A program made the position numbers and the translations under genes. From the NCBI GenBank assembly GCA_022821105.1, contig JAJEEH010000297.1, positions 1 to 34,639 of the forward strand: a stretch of 34,639 nucleotides of DNA, written 5' to 3'. The stretch comes from Acidimicrobiia bacterium. GTDB taxonomy: Bacteria; Actinomycetota; Acidimicrobiia; Acidimicrobiales; Bin134. The notes beneath the pieces are model-generated. The model saw only the letters and a list, made by a program, of their open reading frames with translations. It ran no database searches and was not told the origin of the DNA. Positions 17,237-26,488 of the stretch are shown here, in pieces (the stretch's first letter is position 1; every line of letters starts with the position of its first letter).

Positions 17237-18796
17237 CTAGCCCGGTCCTCGCAGGACGCGGGTTTTGCCGTACATGGAGCCGAACAGCAGCCGGCCGTCG
17301 TCGTCCACGGTGACCCCCGCACCGATGGTGTTGAACTTGGAGCCCCCCAGCACGTAGTGAAACTGCGACTCCCCGGTAGCCCAGTCGGCGGCCTCGATGG
17401 TCCAGCGGCCGTCGCGGACGCCGCAGGTGTACACAAGCCCGCTCTCCTCAGCCACGAAGGGCACCGAGTTGGGCGAGGAGATGTCGAGGTTGACCCACGC
17501 CTCCTTCAGCTCCCGGGCCACTGGATCCCACTCGTATTTGTGGAGGCCGCGGGGCTGGTACTCCGGCTTGTGGCCGAGCATGAAGCACAGCATCCGAGCC
17601 GCTTGAGCGGGAAAGCCGTCGGGGATCGAGGCCGGCTCGTTGTTCACCGTCATGGCGCCGTAGCCCGACACCGTGATCGACTGTTCGGTCTTGATCTCGG
17701 CCAGATCGGGATTTCCCATGTTGGCCGGCCCAATACCGGCGATGCGCCGGTCGGGCGCATTGGGCAGCTGCTCCCAGTCGTCGGGGATCTCGTCTCGCCA
17801 CAACAGGGTGATGTTGACAACGTCGTCGCCGTCGCCGATCACCACGAACTTGTCCTCGTCGGGGCCGAAGCCCATCAGCGAGGGCGTTGTTCCCGAACCG
17901 CAGCCGCCGCCGTTGCGGTAGGGCACGGTCCAGCACCCGTGGGCGGGGTCGTCGGTGAGCTCGGATCCCGTCCAGCGCAGCTTGTGGTGGTGGTCGTTGG
18001 ACGACACGTAGATGCCGTTGTCGCTGTCCACGCAAATGCTGGTGCGGACCCAGCCGTACCCCGTATTGCCCCGCTCTGCTGCCCGCTGGGCGCAGTACTC
18101 CGCGGCGGTCTCGGCCCCGCCGGGGAGCTGGAGGGCGTGGTAGGCGCTGAAGTCGCGCTCGAGGACCACTACCCAGCCATGATCGGTGGACATCACCAGC
18201 TTGCCGTCGAAGGTCATGTTCATCCCCACAAAGAAGCCCTCGATGTGGACGGGCTTGTTCCACCGGCTCCGCTCCACAATGGGCGACGCCGGGTCGGACG
18301 GATCGGTCTCCACATAGGCCACCGCGTGGTCCTTGCGGCCCAGAAACAGGGTGTGGTCGCAGTCCAGCAGCGCATAGACCCCGTCGATGCCGGTCATGAA
18401 CTTCATCGACATCTCGATGGCGTGCTCGATGGCCTCCCAGCCGTCCTTCTCGTCGAAGCCTCGGAGATATCCCTCCAACTCGGCTACGGGGGTGCGCCCC
18501 TCCCCGCCGACGATTTCATGGTCGGCCAGCACCTCAAGGGTCTCGTAGTCGAGCTTGACGATGTTCTGGCGGCCGTTGCTCCACACCACCCGGCGGCCGT
18601 CGGGATAGATCCCAGACGTCAGGGGGCCGAAGTGGCACGGGCCGAGCCACGCGTATTGCAGGTCGGCCTCCTCGTCGAGCACTTCGGTGGGTCCCTCTGG
18701 CCCCCGCCAGGGAACGTTGTCCTGCTGATCGCACCGCCCATGGGCGATGCCATAGGAAGATGAGGCAAGAAACGGATTAGCGGGGGCGCTGGTCAT
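17237..18796 (-). CDS. Conserved hypothetical, beta-propeller-like repeat protein with no obvious signal peptide
   Basis: 519 aa single frame with repeated Gly/Trp/Asp-rich segments (GIYPDGRRVVWSNGRQNIVKLDYETLEVL, DGVYALLDCDHTLFLGRKDHAVAYVE, DGKLVMSTDHGWVVVLERDF, DDDGRLLFGSMYGKTRVLRG). Confidence 0.7.
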   Translation of the reverse strand: MTSAPANPFLASSSYGIAHGRCDQQDNVPWRGPEGPTEVLDEEADLQYAWLGPCHFGPLTSGIYPDGRRVVWSNGRQNIVKLDYETLEVLADHEIVGGEGRTPVAELEGYLRGFDEKDGWEAIEHAIEMSMKFMTGIDGVYALLDCDHTLFLGRKDHAVAYVETDPSDPASPIVERSRWNKPVHIEGFFVGMNMTFDGKLVMSTDHGWVVVLERDFSAYHALQLPGGAETAAEYCAQRAAERGNTGYGWVRTSICVDSDNGIYVSSNDHHHKLRWTGSELTDDPAHGCWTVPYRNGGGCGSGTTPSLMGFGPDEDKFVVIGDGDDVVNITLLWRDEIPDDWEQLPNAPDRRIAGIGPANMGNPDLAEIKTEQSITVSGYGAMTVNNEPASIPDGFPAQAARMLCFMLGHKPEYQPRGLHKYEWDPVARELKEAWVNLDISSPNSVPFVAEESGLVYTCGVRDGRWTIEAADWATGESQFHYVLGGSKFNTIGAGVTVDDDGRLLFGSMYGKTRVLRGPG

Positions 18797-18888
18797 AGGC
18801 CTACATCATTGCGCCGGTTCAAGCCCGTTATCCCACCGAAGCCGATCTTTGGTTACGATGCGGGATAGCCAACCGGAGGTGTAGTCAC

Positions 18889-19125
18889 GTGGGTGTCAGC
18901 TCTTATGTTCTGATCCAAACCGAAATGGACAAGGCCCGTCAGGTGGCCGAGGCCATCCGCGAGATCGATGGTGTGGTCATTTCTGAGATCATGACCGGCC
19001 CGTACGATGTGATCGCCAAGGCCGAGGCTGAATCCATGGATCAGCTGGGTCGCCTGGTGGTGAGCCAGATCCAGATGGTTGACGGCATCACCAGGACCCT
19101 CACCTGCCCCGTCGTAAACCTCTAA
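18889..19125 (+). CDS. Stand-alone Lrp/AsnC ligand-binding (RAM) domain protein
   Basis: MGVSSYVLIQTEMDKARQVAEAIREIDGVVISEIMTGPYDVIAKAEAESMDQLGRLVVSQIQMVDGITRTLTCPVVNL; GGAGG upstream; no HTH. Confidence 0.88.
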   Translation: MGVSSYVLIQTEMDKARQVAEAIREIDGVVISEIMTGPYDVIAKAEAESMDQLGRLVVSQIQMVDGITRTLTCPVVNL

Positions 19126-19144
19126 CTCAGCTCGTGGTCCCCGG

Positions 19145-19531
19145 CTAGCTGAGGATCATGGCCCGGATGGCCAAACCGGCCAGAAAGAAGCTGCCGCCGG
19201 CATAGAGCAGCTCACGCCGGTGGGCGAGCTGGATTCGATAGGCGTAGACAATGGCCACCGCGGCAATGGCCGCAAAGCCGTAGAGGCGGTGCAGGTCTCC
19301 AGGATCGGCCCCCGAGCGGTTTTCCAGCACCACGCCCACGATCACCTGGGCGAAGATCGCCCCTTGGGCCACGGCGATGAACGCCCACAACGGCCAACCG
19401 CGCAACCGCGGTCGAAAGTGGGCGCCCAGAGCCCATCCGCCGGCAGCGGCGTTGGCCAGCATCACCACCCAGGAGAACCAGTCGTGGAAACCGGCCAGTT
19501 GCGCGGCGGCGAGAACCGAGGCGGTGCTCAC
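19145..19531 (-). CDS. Small integral membrane protein, about 4 TM
   Basis: Hydrophobic segments WFSWVVMLANAAAGGWALG, PLWAFIAVAQGAIFAQVIVGVVL, LYGFAAIAAVAIVYAYRI, ELLYAGGSFFLAGLAIRAMIL. GTG at 19531 overlaps the upstream stop (GTGA). Confidence 0.7.
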   Translation of the reverse strand: MSTASVLAAAQLAGFHDWFSWVVMLANAAAGGWALGAHFRPRLRGWPLWAFIAVAQGAIFAQVIVGVVLENRSGADPGDLHRLYGFAAIAAVAIVYAYRIQLAHRRELLYAGGSFFLAGLAIRAMILS

Positions 19532-20328
19532 CTGAACAAGTCGGTGGCGAAATCGCCTGTCCGGGGCGGTCCGGGAGCCACGAACCACTCAGTGCTGAAT
19601 GCGTCGGCAAACTGCTCGTCGGTCATGGTGCCGAAGAAGGACTCGGCGGTGATCTGGCTGGTATGGGCCAACATGGCGGCCCGCTTGCGCTCCAGATAGG
19701 CGCTCACGTCTACTGCGTGGGTTATGTCGGCTTCCTCGGTGCCGAAATCATCGCCCTCGAACCGCTCGATCTGCTCAGCGTCCATCTCCTCCATCGCCTC
19801 GGCAAACGACTCAACCTCGGCCATCTGGCGCTTGATCTGAGTGCGATTCATGGTCACATAGAACACTCTTTCAACCCCGGCCTGGCGAGCGGCTTCCACC
19901 CCCACCCGATGAACTTGGATGTGGTCGGGGTGGCCGTAGCCGCCGTGGTCGTCGTACACGGTGAGCACGTCGGCGGACTCCTCGGCCAGGATCCTGGCCA
20001 CCCGCTCCACCGCCTCGCCAAAGTCAGCTTGCCAAAAGCAGTCCGGGTTGTCGTTGGCCTCGTCGCCGGCCATACCCGAGTCCTCATAGCCCGAGAACTC
20101 CACCCGATGGGCGCCGATGATCTCGGCCGCGTCAAAAGTCTCTGCTGTTCGCCGCTCGCCCAGTGTTTCGCCCGGGCTCAGCGCATCGGGAGCCACCTCG
20201 CCTTGCTCTCCCTTGGTGGCCACCACCAGCACCACCCGGTGGCCCTCGTCGGCCGCCTTCATCATGGTGCCCGAAGTGGCGATGGCCTCGTCGTCGGGAT
20301 GGGCGTGGAAGTTCACCATCGTGCCCAC
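19528..20328 (-). CDS. PIG-L/LmbE-family deacetylase (MshB/Mca-like)
   Basis: HAHPDDEAIATSGTM zinc motif, YDDHGGYGHPDHIQVHRVG. Confidence 0.93.
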   Translation of the reverse strand: MGTMVNFHAHPDDEAIATSGTMMKAADEGHRVVLVVATKGEQGEVAPDALSPGETLGERRTAETFDAAEIIGAHRVEFSGYEDSGMAGDEANDNPDCFWQADFGEAVERVARILAEESADVLTVYDDHGGYGHPDHIQVHRVGVEAARQAGVERVFYVTMNRTQIKRQMAEVESFAEAMEEMDAEQIERFEGDDFGTEEADITHAVDVSAYLERKRAAMLAHTSQITAESFFGTMTDEQFADAFSTEWFVAPGPPRTGDFATDLFR

Positions 20329-21464
20329 TATCTGACGGCCCCCGATTCTTGCAGGGCGGCCACCCCGGCGGCATCGAAACCCCAGTCGGCCAGCGCATCG
20401 GCAGTGTGTTCACCAGGATGGGGGGCAGGACGGGCAACCTGGGGCCGGGTGCGGCTGAACCGGGGTGCCGGGCCGGGCTGGGGAATCCCCCCCACTTCGA
20501 CGAACGTGCCCCGGGCGGCATTGTGGGGATGCTCGGGAGCCTCGGCCAGGCTGAGCACCGGCGCGAAGCAGACGTCGGAGCCGTCGAGGATCTCGCACCA
20601 CTCGTCTCGGGTCCTGGCCTTGACTGCCTCGGTGATCCGGACCCGCATTTCCGGCCATGTGGAACGGTCGTTCTGGTCGATCCCTTGAGCATCTATTCCC
20701 AGCTTCTCCACCATCTCGGCGAAGAACTGCGGCTCCAGCGAGCCCAGTGAGATGTACTCGCCGTCGGCGCACTCGTAGACGTCGTAGAACCAGGCCCCGG
20801 TGTCCAGCAGGTTGGTGCCTCGAGACCCCCACGCTCCCAGGGCGTGCATGCCATAGATCATGGTGATGAGCAGGGCCGAGCCCTCCACCATGGAGGCGTC
20901 CACCACCTGGCCCTGGCCCGAGGTGCGGGCCTCCAGCATTCCGGCCAGCATCCCGAGGGCCAACAGCATCCCTCCCCCGCCGAAGTCGCCGGCCAGGTTC
21001 ACCGGCGGCACCGGCGCCTCCCCTTCCCGGCCGATGGCCCCCAGCACGCCCGACAAGGCGATGTAGTTGATGTCGTGGCCGGCCATAGACGCATACGGGC
21101 CGTCTTGGCCCCAACCGGTCATGCGCCCGTAAACCAGCCGGGGATTGCGGGCCAGGCATTCCTCAGGGCCGATGCCCAAGCGCTCGGCCACCCCGGGGCG
21201 GAAACCCTCGATCAGCCCGTCGGCGCTCTCCACCAGCCTCAACACCGTCTCCACTCCGTCGGGGTGCTTGAGGTCGACGCCCACACTGCGGCGCCCTCGG
21301 TTCAGCACGTCGAAATGGGGGGTGTCGGGAATCTCGTCTCGAACCCGGTCGGCCCGATCCACTCGCACCACATCGGCTCCCAGGTCGGCCAGCATCATGG
21401 CAGCAAATGGCCCTGGCCCGATGCCGGCGATCTCTACCACACGAATGCCTTTGAGCGGTCCCAT
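20328..21464 (-). CDS. CaiB/BaiF CoA-transferase family, alpha-methylacyl-CoA racemase-like
   Basis: MGPLKGIRVVEIAGIGPGPFAAMMLADLGADVVRVDR, DVLNRGRRSVGVDLKHPDG, GHDINYIALSGVLGAIG; AGGAGG before ATG at 21464. Confidence 0.94.
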   Translation of the reverse strand: MGPLKGIRVVEIAGIGPGPFAAMMLADLGADVVRVDRADRVRDEIPDTPHFDVLNRGRRSVGVDLKHPDGVETVLRLVESADGLIEGFRPGVAERLGIGPEECLARNPRLVYGRMTGWGQDGPYASMAGHDINYIALSGVLGAIGREGEAPVPPVNLAGDFGGGGMLLALGMLAGMLEARTSGQGQVVDASMVEGSALLITMIYGMHALGAWGSRGTNLLDTGAWFYDVYECADGEYISLGSLEPQFFAEMVEKLGIDAQGIDQNDRSTWPEMRVRITEAVKARTRDEWCEILDGSDVCFAPVLSLAEAPEHPHNAARGTFVEVGGIPQPGPAPRFSRTRPQVARPAPHPGEHTADALADWGFDAAGVAALQESGAVR

Positions 21465-21553
21465 GCTTCCTCCTGAGCTCTCCACCGCTGGGACAGTACC
21501 CGCAATACCGGCAAACGGGGCAGCCCGAGATAGCGCTGTCCTTGCTCGACCAA

Positions 21554-21904
21554 TCAGCCCCAGCCCAATTCGTCCAGGCGGTCGTCCTCGATGCCGAAGT
21601 GGTGGGCAATTTCGTGAATGACGGTGATGCCTACCTGCTCTACCACCTCGGACTCCGTGTCGCACCCCTCGCAAATCGGCAGTCGGTAGATGTAGATGCG
21701 GTCGGGGAGCACCATCTCTCCCCCGCCGTAATCGCCCCGGTCAGTGAGGGGCACACCGTCGTACAGACCCCAGATATCCGGATCCTCGCCCTCGTCCTCT
21801 ACCAATACGGCCACGTTCTCCATCAGCTCGGCCAGATCATCGGGAATCATGTCCAGCGCCTGCCCCACCAACGCCTCAAACCGCTCCCGAGAAACCGCAA
21901 CCAT
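21554..21904 (-). CDS. Zincin-like metallopeptidase (minimal metallopeptidase family)
   Basis: MVAVSRERFEALVGQALDMIPDDLAELMENVAVLVEDE ... VGITVIHEIAHHFGIEDDRLDELGW with HExxHHFGI; GGGAGG 9 nt before ATG 21904. Confidence 0.9.
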   Translation of the reverse strand: MVAVSRERFEALVGQALDMIPDDLAELMENVAVLVEDEGEDPDIWGLYDGVPLTDRGDYGGGEMVLPDRIYIYRLPICEGCDTESEVVEQVGITVIHEIAHHFGIEDDRLDELGWG

Positions 21905-21982
21905 CCCCGCCATCCTCCCACAAGACTGAAGCCCTTTGACCTGGTGCAATGGAAGTGTCACCAGGATCGATACCTTGGTGGT

Positions 21983-23431
21983 GTGACCGGGTTGGAGGGG
22001 CTCTTGGATGGGCTGAACGAGCGGCAGCTGGGTGCGGTAGAGGCACCGGAGACTCCGCTTTGCATCCGGGCGGGGGCGGGAACCGGCAAGACCAGGGTGC
22101 TCACCCGCAGGATTGCCCACCAAGCCGACATCGGCGCTATCGACCCCAAGCGCACGCTGGCCCTCACGTTTACCCGTAAGGCGGCCGACGAGCTGCGAGA
22201 CCGCCTGGCCAGGCTAGGACTTCGGGATTCAGTGAGTGCGGGCACCTTCCACAGCGCGGCGTTCGCCCAGTTGCGCACCCGCTGGGCCGAGCGGGGAGTT
22301 CGGCCCCCAGATCTCATCCAAGACAAGCGAGGCCTCGTGGCCCGAGTGGCAAAGCAGGCCGGGATGCAACTGGCCAATACCGAGGTCCAAGATGCAATGA
22401 CCGAGATCGAGTGGGCCAAGGCTCGTCGCATCACCTCCGACGACTACCCCGAGGCGGCTACCAGTCTCCGCCGGTGGCCAGCCTTGAATCATGGCGCGAT
22501 TGCCGACCTCTATCAGCGATACGAAGCCGAGAAGACCAAGCGAAGGGTGGTGGATTTCGATGATCTGCTCATCCTGGCTCTGCGCGACCTCACCGACGAC
22601 GCGGACTACGCCGAGGCCCGCCGATGGAGCTACCGGCACCTGTTCATCGATGAATTTCAGGATGTGAACCGGCTCCAGTTCGACTTGCTCCGGGCCTGGC
22701 TGGGAGATCTCAACGACCTGTGCGCGGTGGGCGACCCCAATCAGGCGATCTACAGCTGGAATGGCGCGGACTCTGACTACATTGCGCGCTTCACCGACTG
22801 GTTCCCCGGTGCTGAAGTACTCGACTTAGTAGACAACTACCGCTCCACTCCGCAGATTCTGGCCGCGGGCCGGGCGGTACTGCCGGCCGGCGCGGCCACC
22901 TTGATCTCCCACAGCCTGGACGGTCCCCGGCCGACGGCGAGCACCCACGTCGACGATTTCGACGAGGCGGCCACCATCGCTCGAGCACTGCGCGATGCCA
23001 AGGGCCCCGAGATGGCGTGGTCGTCGATGGCCGTGCTGGCCCGAACCAATGCCCAAACGGCCAAGCTGGCCACTGCTCTGGACAAAGCGCAGATCCCCTG
23101 TCGAGTTCGCATCGACTCCCACCGCGCCGTTTACGGCGCCGAAGCAGTCACGCCCGACGGCGCCGACGCAGTGGATGTTGCCACCTTCCATGCGGCCAAG
23201 GGGCTGGAGTGGCCCATTGTCCACCTGGCCGGCATGGAACAGGGCCTGGTGCCGATCAGCCGGGCTCAGACACCAGCCGAGGTCGCCGAGGAGCAACGGT
23301 TGCTCTATGTGGCCATCACCAGAGCCGAGCGGGAGCTGCACTGCCACTGGGCTGCTGAGCGGGCCTTCGGCGACCGGATTGCCGCCCGCTCCCCCTCGCC
23401 CTACCTCAACGCCATTCTCAGCGTCCCTTGA
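21983..23431 (+). CDS. Compact UvrD/Rep-family (UvrD2-like) SF1A helicase lacking most of subdomain 2B
   Basis: IRAGAGTGKTRVLTRRI, ALTFTRKAADELRDRL, HLFIDEFQDVNRLQ, VGDPNQAIYSWNGA, DNYRSTPQILA, VATFHAAKGLEWPIVHLAGMEQGLVP, EEQRLLYVAITRAERELH. GTG start at 21983. Confidence 0.92.
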   Translation: MTGLEGLLDGLNERQLGAVEAPETPLCIRAGAGTGKTRVLTRRIAHQADIGAIDPKRTLALTFTRKAADELRDRLARLGLRDSVSAGTFHSAAFAQLRTRWAERGVRPPDLIQDKRGLVARVAKQAGMQLANTEVQDAMTEIEWAKARRITSDDYPEAATSLRRWPALNHGAIADLYQRYEAEKTKRRVVDFDDLLILALRDLTDDADYAEARRWSYRHLFIDEFQDVNRLQFDLLRAWLGDLNDLCAVGDPNQAIYSWNGADSDYIARFTDWFPGAEVLDLVDNYRSTPQILAAGRAVLPAGAATLISHSLDGPRPTASTHVDDFDEAATIARALRDAKGPEMAWSSMAVLARTNAQTAKLATALDKAQIPCRVRIDSHRAVYGAEAVTPDGADAVDVATFHAAKGLEWPIVHLAGMEQGLVPISRAQTPAEVAEEQRLLYVAITRAERELHCHWAAERAFGDRIAARSPSPYLNAILSVP

Positions 23432-23439
23432 GCCGGCTA

Positions 23440-25614
23440 CTAGAGGTCGAACGGGATGAGCACCACCACCACGGTGGCGTCGCAATCTCGGAGCACCTGC
23501 TCCACCCGATGACCCAAGAACGGGCGGTCGCCGACGCGGCGGAGGTTGGCACCCATTACCACCAGATCGGCCTCTATGTCTCGTGACAGCTTCAAAATCT
23601 CATCGGCCGGCGAAGTGCCATCCATGACAATCGTCTGGGTTGTTGCCCCGAGTTCGATGGCAAGCGTCTCCGCTTGGGCTACCACTTGCACGCCGACGAT
23701 GGAGCCGCTGCGGGCAATCATCCTGCGGCTGAACAGCGACGGCAGTCCGGCGGGTTCACTCCTAACGGTGTTGACGTGGGTGAGGTGCAACTCGGTGCCG
23801 AGCTGGGCGCTGAGGTTGAAGGCCACCTCCTGGGCGGCCCGCGACACCGGGCTGCCGGTTACCGGCACCACCGCCCGGCTGTACGCCCCGGGCAGGGGCC
23901 GGTCGAGGTTTCTGGCCCGGCGCACCACCACCACCGGGATTGGGCTCTCCGACAAGACCCCGTCAACCAGGGGCGAGATCACCTGCATAGTGTCGGCGTA
24001 ATCCTGAGCGCCCAGCCCTATTACCCCGAATCCCAGCCGACTCTCGTCGATGATGGCTCGAACGGGGTCGTCGTGACGCACCCGCCGGTGCTCCAAAGAG
24101 CGGTCGTGCAAAACGTTGCGCAGTGGCGTGATGTCCACCTCGGCATCGCGGTCGGCCACCGTGAGCACAGTGGCCCCGGCCTCGATCGGCCAGGCGAAGT
24201 GCAGAACTTGGGCAGCAGCGATGGACTCCGGTCCGCCCCGGCTGGGCAGCAGAAGCCGGGAGGTTCGCACCACCAGATTGCGGCTCAGCGCCTGCTCCCG
24301 GCCCAGCCGCTCCTGCTCATCGGGAGTGCCCTGCCAGTTGTTCACCACCCCTCGCAGCGTGGCCGAGGCGAATAGCGAAGTGAGCACCGGCACCAGCACG
24401 ATCACCGAGAAGGCAGTGGGGCTGAACACCCCGACAGACAGTCCCACGGTGGCGATGACGATCTCAAGGGTCCCTCGGGCGTTCAGCCCTGCACCCAGGG
24501 CCAGTCCTGCCCGGTGGGTGCGGCCCGCGAGGCGGGCGCCCCCATAGGCCCCGGCAAATTTGAAGACGATCGCCACCGCAAGCACGATCAAGGCCCACCA
24601 AAGGGCTTCGGCGTTGTTCAACAAGCGGAGATCTACCTGCAAGCCGGCGGTGGCGAAGAAGACCGGCGCGAACAAGGCGTTGGTCAGGCCTTCGAGGTGA
24701 TGGATCACGTCGTCGTGCTGGAATCGGGACCGGTGCAGCACCACCCCGGCGACAAACGCCCCTAACACCGCTTCCACCTTCAGCCACTCAGTGGCCACTC
24801 CGAATCCCAGCATGGTCACCATGGCCACGGCCAGTGCCGCGGCCAGGCTGCCCCCAGTGCGCCGCACCTGCCGCAACAGCAGGTCCACCAGACGCTGGCC
24901 CACCGTCAGCGCCAGCACCCCGAATGCCGCAATCCCCCCCAGCGTGACCAACACCTGCCCAGCCGACACTTCCCCTGAGGTGGCCAAGCCGGTGAACACG
25001 CCCAACAAGATCCAGCCGACTACATCGTTGGCCATGCCCGCGGCCACGGTGATCTGGCCGAAGTCCCGGCGCATCAGGCCCAGCTCGCTCAGGATCTTGG
25101 CCACCACCGCCAAAGACGACACGGCGAGCGCCAGGGCCACGAACAGCGTGAATGTGAGCCGCTCAGCATCCTCACCCAAGAACAGGGAGGGCAGCAATAG
25201 GCCGACCACGATACCCCCGATGAGCGGCACCAACAGGCTGCCCGTGGTGACCAGCAGCGCGGACCGCCCCAGCTTGGTGATGAGCCCCAAGTCGGTCTCG
25301 AATCCGGTCACCACCAAGAGCAGAACCACCCCCATCCAGCTGACCGCGGCCAGCAGAGTCCATTGCGAGCCCTGGCCGATCTCAGGCAAGAACCACTCGA
25401 AGCCCGACTCCCACACCACCCCGAACACCGACGGCCCCAGCACCAGACCGGCCAGCAACGCCCCCACCACCGAAGGCAGCCCCACCTTGCGCATGACCGC
25501 ACCGAAGAGATGGGAGACGGCCACCAGCACCAGGATGTTGACCCAAAAGATCAGCAGGTTATGGCCATGCCCCGCCGGATCAGTCGCGGTCGAGGCCGCC
25601 CACAACCCCGTCAC
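23440..25614 (-). CDS. CPA2-type cation:proton antiporter with C-terminal UspA-like domains
   Basis: About 12 TM (LLAGLVLGPSVFGVVW ... LEAVLGAFVAGVVLHRSR-type motifs), then UspA-like VVMGANLRRVGDRPFLGHRVEQVLRDCDATVVVV. Confidence 0.9.
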   Translation of the reverse strand: MTGLWAASTATDPAGHGHNLLIFWVNILVLVAVSHLFGAVMRKVGLPSVVGALLAGLVLGPSVFGVVWESGFEWFLPEIGQGSQWTLLAAVSWMGVVLLLVVTGFETDLGLITKLGRSALLVTTGSLLVPLIGGIVVGLLLPSLFLGEDAERLTFTLFVALALAVSSLAVVAKILSELGLMRRDFGQITVAAGMANDVVGWILLGVFTGLATSGEVSAGQVLVTLGGIAAFGVLALTVGQRLVDLLLRQVRRTGGSLAAALAVAMVTMLGFGVATEWLKVEAVLGAFVAGVVLHRSRFQHDDVIHHLEGLTNALFAPVFFATAGLQVDLRLLNNAEALWWALIVLAVAIVFKFAGAYGGARLAGRTHRAGLALGAGLNARGTLEIVIATVGLSVGVFSPTAFSVIVLVPVLTSLFASATLRGVVNNWQGTPDEQERLGREQALSRNLVVRTSRLLLPSRGGPESIAAAQVLHFAWPIEAGATVLTVADRDAEVDITPLRNVLHDRSLEHRRVRHDDPVRAIIDESRLGFGVIGLGAQDYADTMQVISPLVDGVLSESPIPVVVVRRARNLDRPLPGAYSRAVVPVTGSPVSRAAQEVAFNLSAQLGTELHLTHVNTVRSEPAGLPSLFSRRMIARSGSIVGVQVVAQAETLAIELGATTQTIVMDGTSPADEILKLSRDIEADLVVMGANLRRVGDRPFLGHRVEQVLRDCDATVVVVLIPFDL

Positions 25615-25655
25615 GCCTCAATCTCCCAATCCGCCAACCACGCCCCCATCATGCC

Positions 25656-26447
25656 TCACCCGTCGCTGACGTCGTCCCAGTCGAAGTCCACCACCACCGG
25701 GGCATGGTCCGACGGCTTTTCCCCCTTGCGGGCGTTGCGGTCCATGATCGCCGTGGTCACCTGCTGGGCCAGCGGCTCGGTGGCCATCACCATGTCGATG
25801 CGCATTCCCTGGCGCTTGTGGAACCGCCCGGCCTGGTAGTCCCAGAATGTGTAGAGGCCGTCGTCGGCCCACCGCTGGCGGAACACGTCTACCAATCCCC
25901 AGTCCTCCACTGCGGCAAAGGCCTCCCTCTCGGGCTGGCTTACGTGGGTCAGCCCCTCGAATGCGGCGATGTCCCAGACATCATTGTCGGCCGGGGCCAC
26001 GTTGAAGTCTCCGGCCACAACCACCGCCGCCCCGGCATCAGCGTTGGCCTCCAAGTGGGACCGGAGCCGGCCCAGCCAGTCGAGCTTGTAGTGGTAGTGG
26101 TCATGGCCCAGCTCGCGCCCGTTGGGTATGTAGGCGCTCGCCACCCGCACACCGGCGCATGTGGCCCACACGATGCGGGCGTCGGGGTCGGCGTCGCGGC
26201 CGTCGGCGAATCCGTTGCCGGGATCGGCCAATCCCACCCGGCTCAAGATGGCCACCCCGTTCCACCTCCCCTGGCCGTGATGGACCCACTCGTAACCCAT
26301 GGCCTCAAAGGCCAAGCCGGGAAAGGCGTCCTGCGCCATTTTGGTCTCCTGCATGCACAGCACATCGGGGTCGGCCAGCTCCAACCACTCTTGGACTCGG
26401 GGCATGCGGGCGTTCAGCGAATTCACGTTCCAAGTGGCCAACCGCAC
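25656..26447 (-). CDS. xth: Exodeoxyribonuclease III (AP endonuclease)
   Basis: VRLATWNVNSLNARMPRVQEWLELADPDVLCMQETKM, VVAGDFNVAPADNDVWD, YTFWDYQAG, RIDMVMAT, SDHAPVVVDF. Confidence 0.95.
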   Translation of the reverse strand: MRLATWNVNSLNARMPRVQEWLELADPDVLCMQETKMAQDAFPGLAFEAMGYEWVHHGQGRWNGVAILSRVGLADPGNGFADGRDADPDARIVWATCAGVRVASAYIPNGRELGHDHYHYKLDWLGRLRSHLEANADAGAAVVVAGDFNVAPADNDVWDIAAFEGLTHVSQPEREAFAAVEDWGLVDVFRQRWADDGLYTFWDYQAGRFHKRQGMRIDMVMATEPLAQQVTTAIMDRNARKGEKPSDHAPVVVDFDWDDVSDG

Positions 26448-26488
26448 CAGCAGAACCCTAGTGCTTCAGAAGTCCATAGACTTTCCCC

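Noticed and set aside
17234-18763. 509-aa ORF antisense to the propeller-like gene
   Set aside because: Low-information H/V/G-rich composition mirroring the sense frame. The sense frame has coherent strand-like blocks and an RBS-independent divergent layout; no support for coding in antisense.
21542-21982. N-terminal extension of the uvrD-like ORF (629-aa version in the track)
   Set aside because: It lies antisense to the zincin gene, has no helicase motif, and a better GTG start with TACCTT 6 nt upstream exists at 21983.
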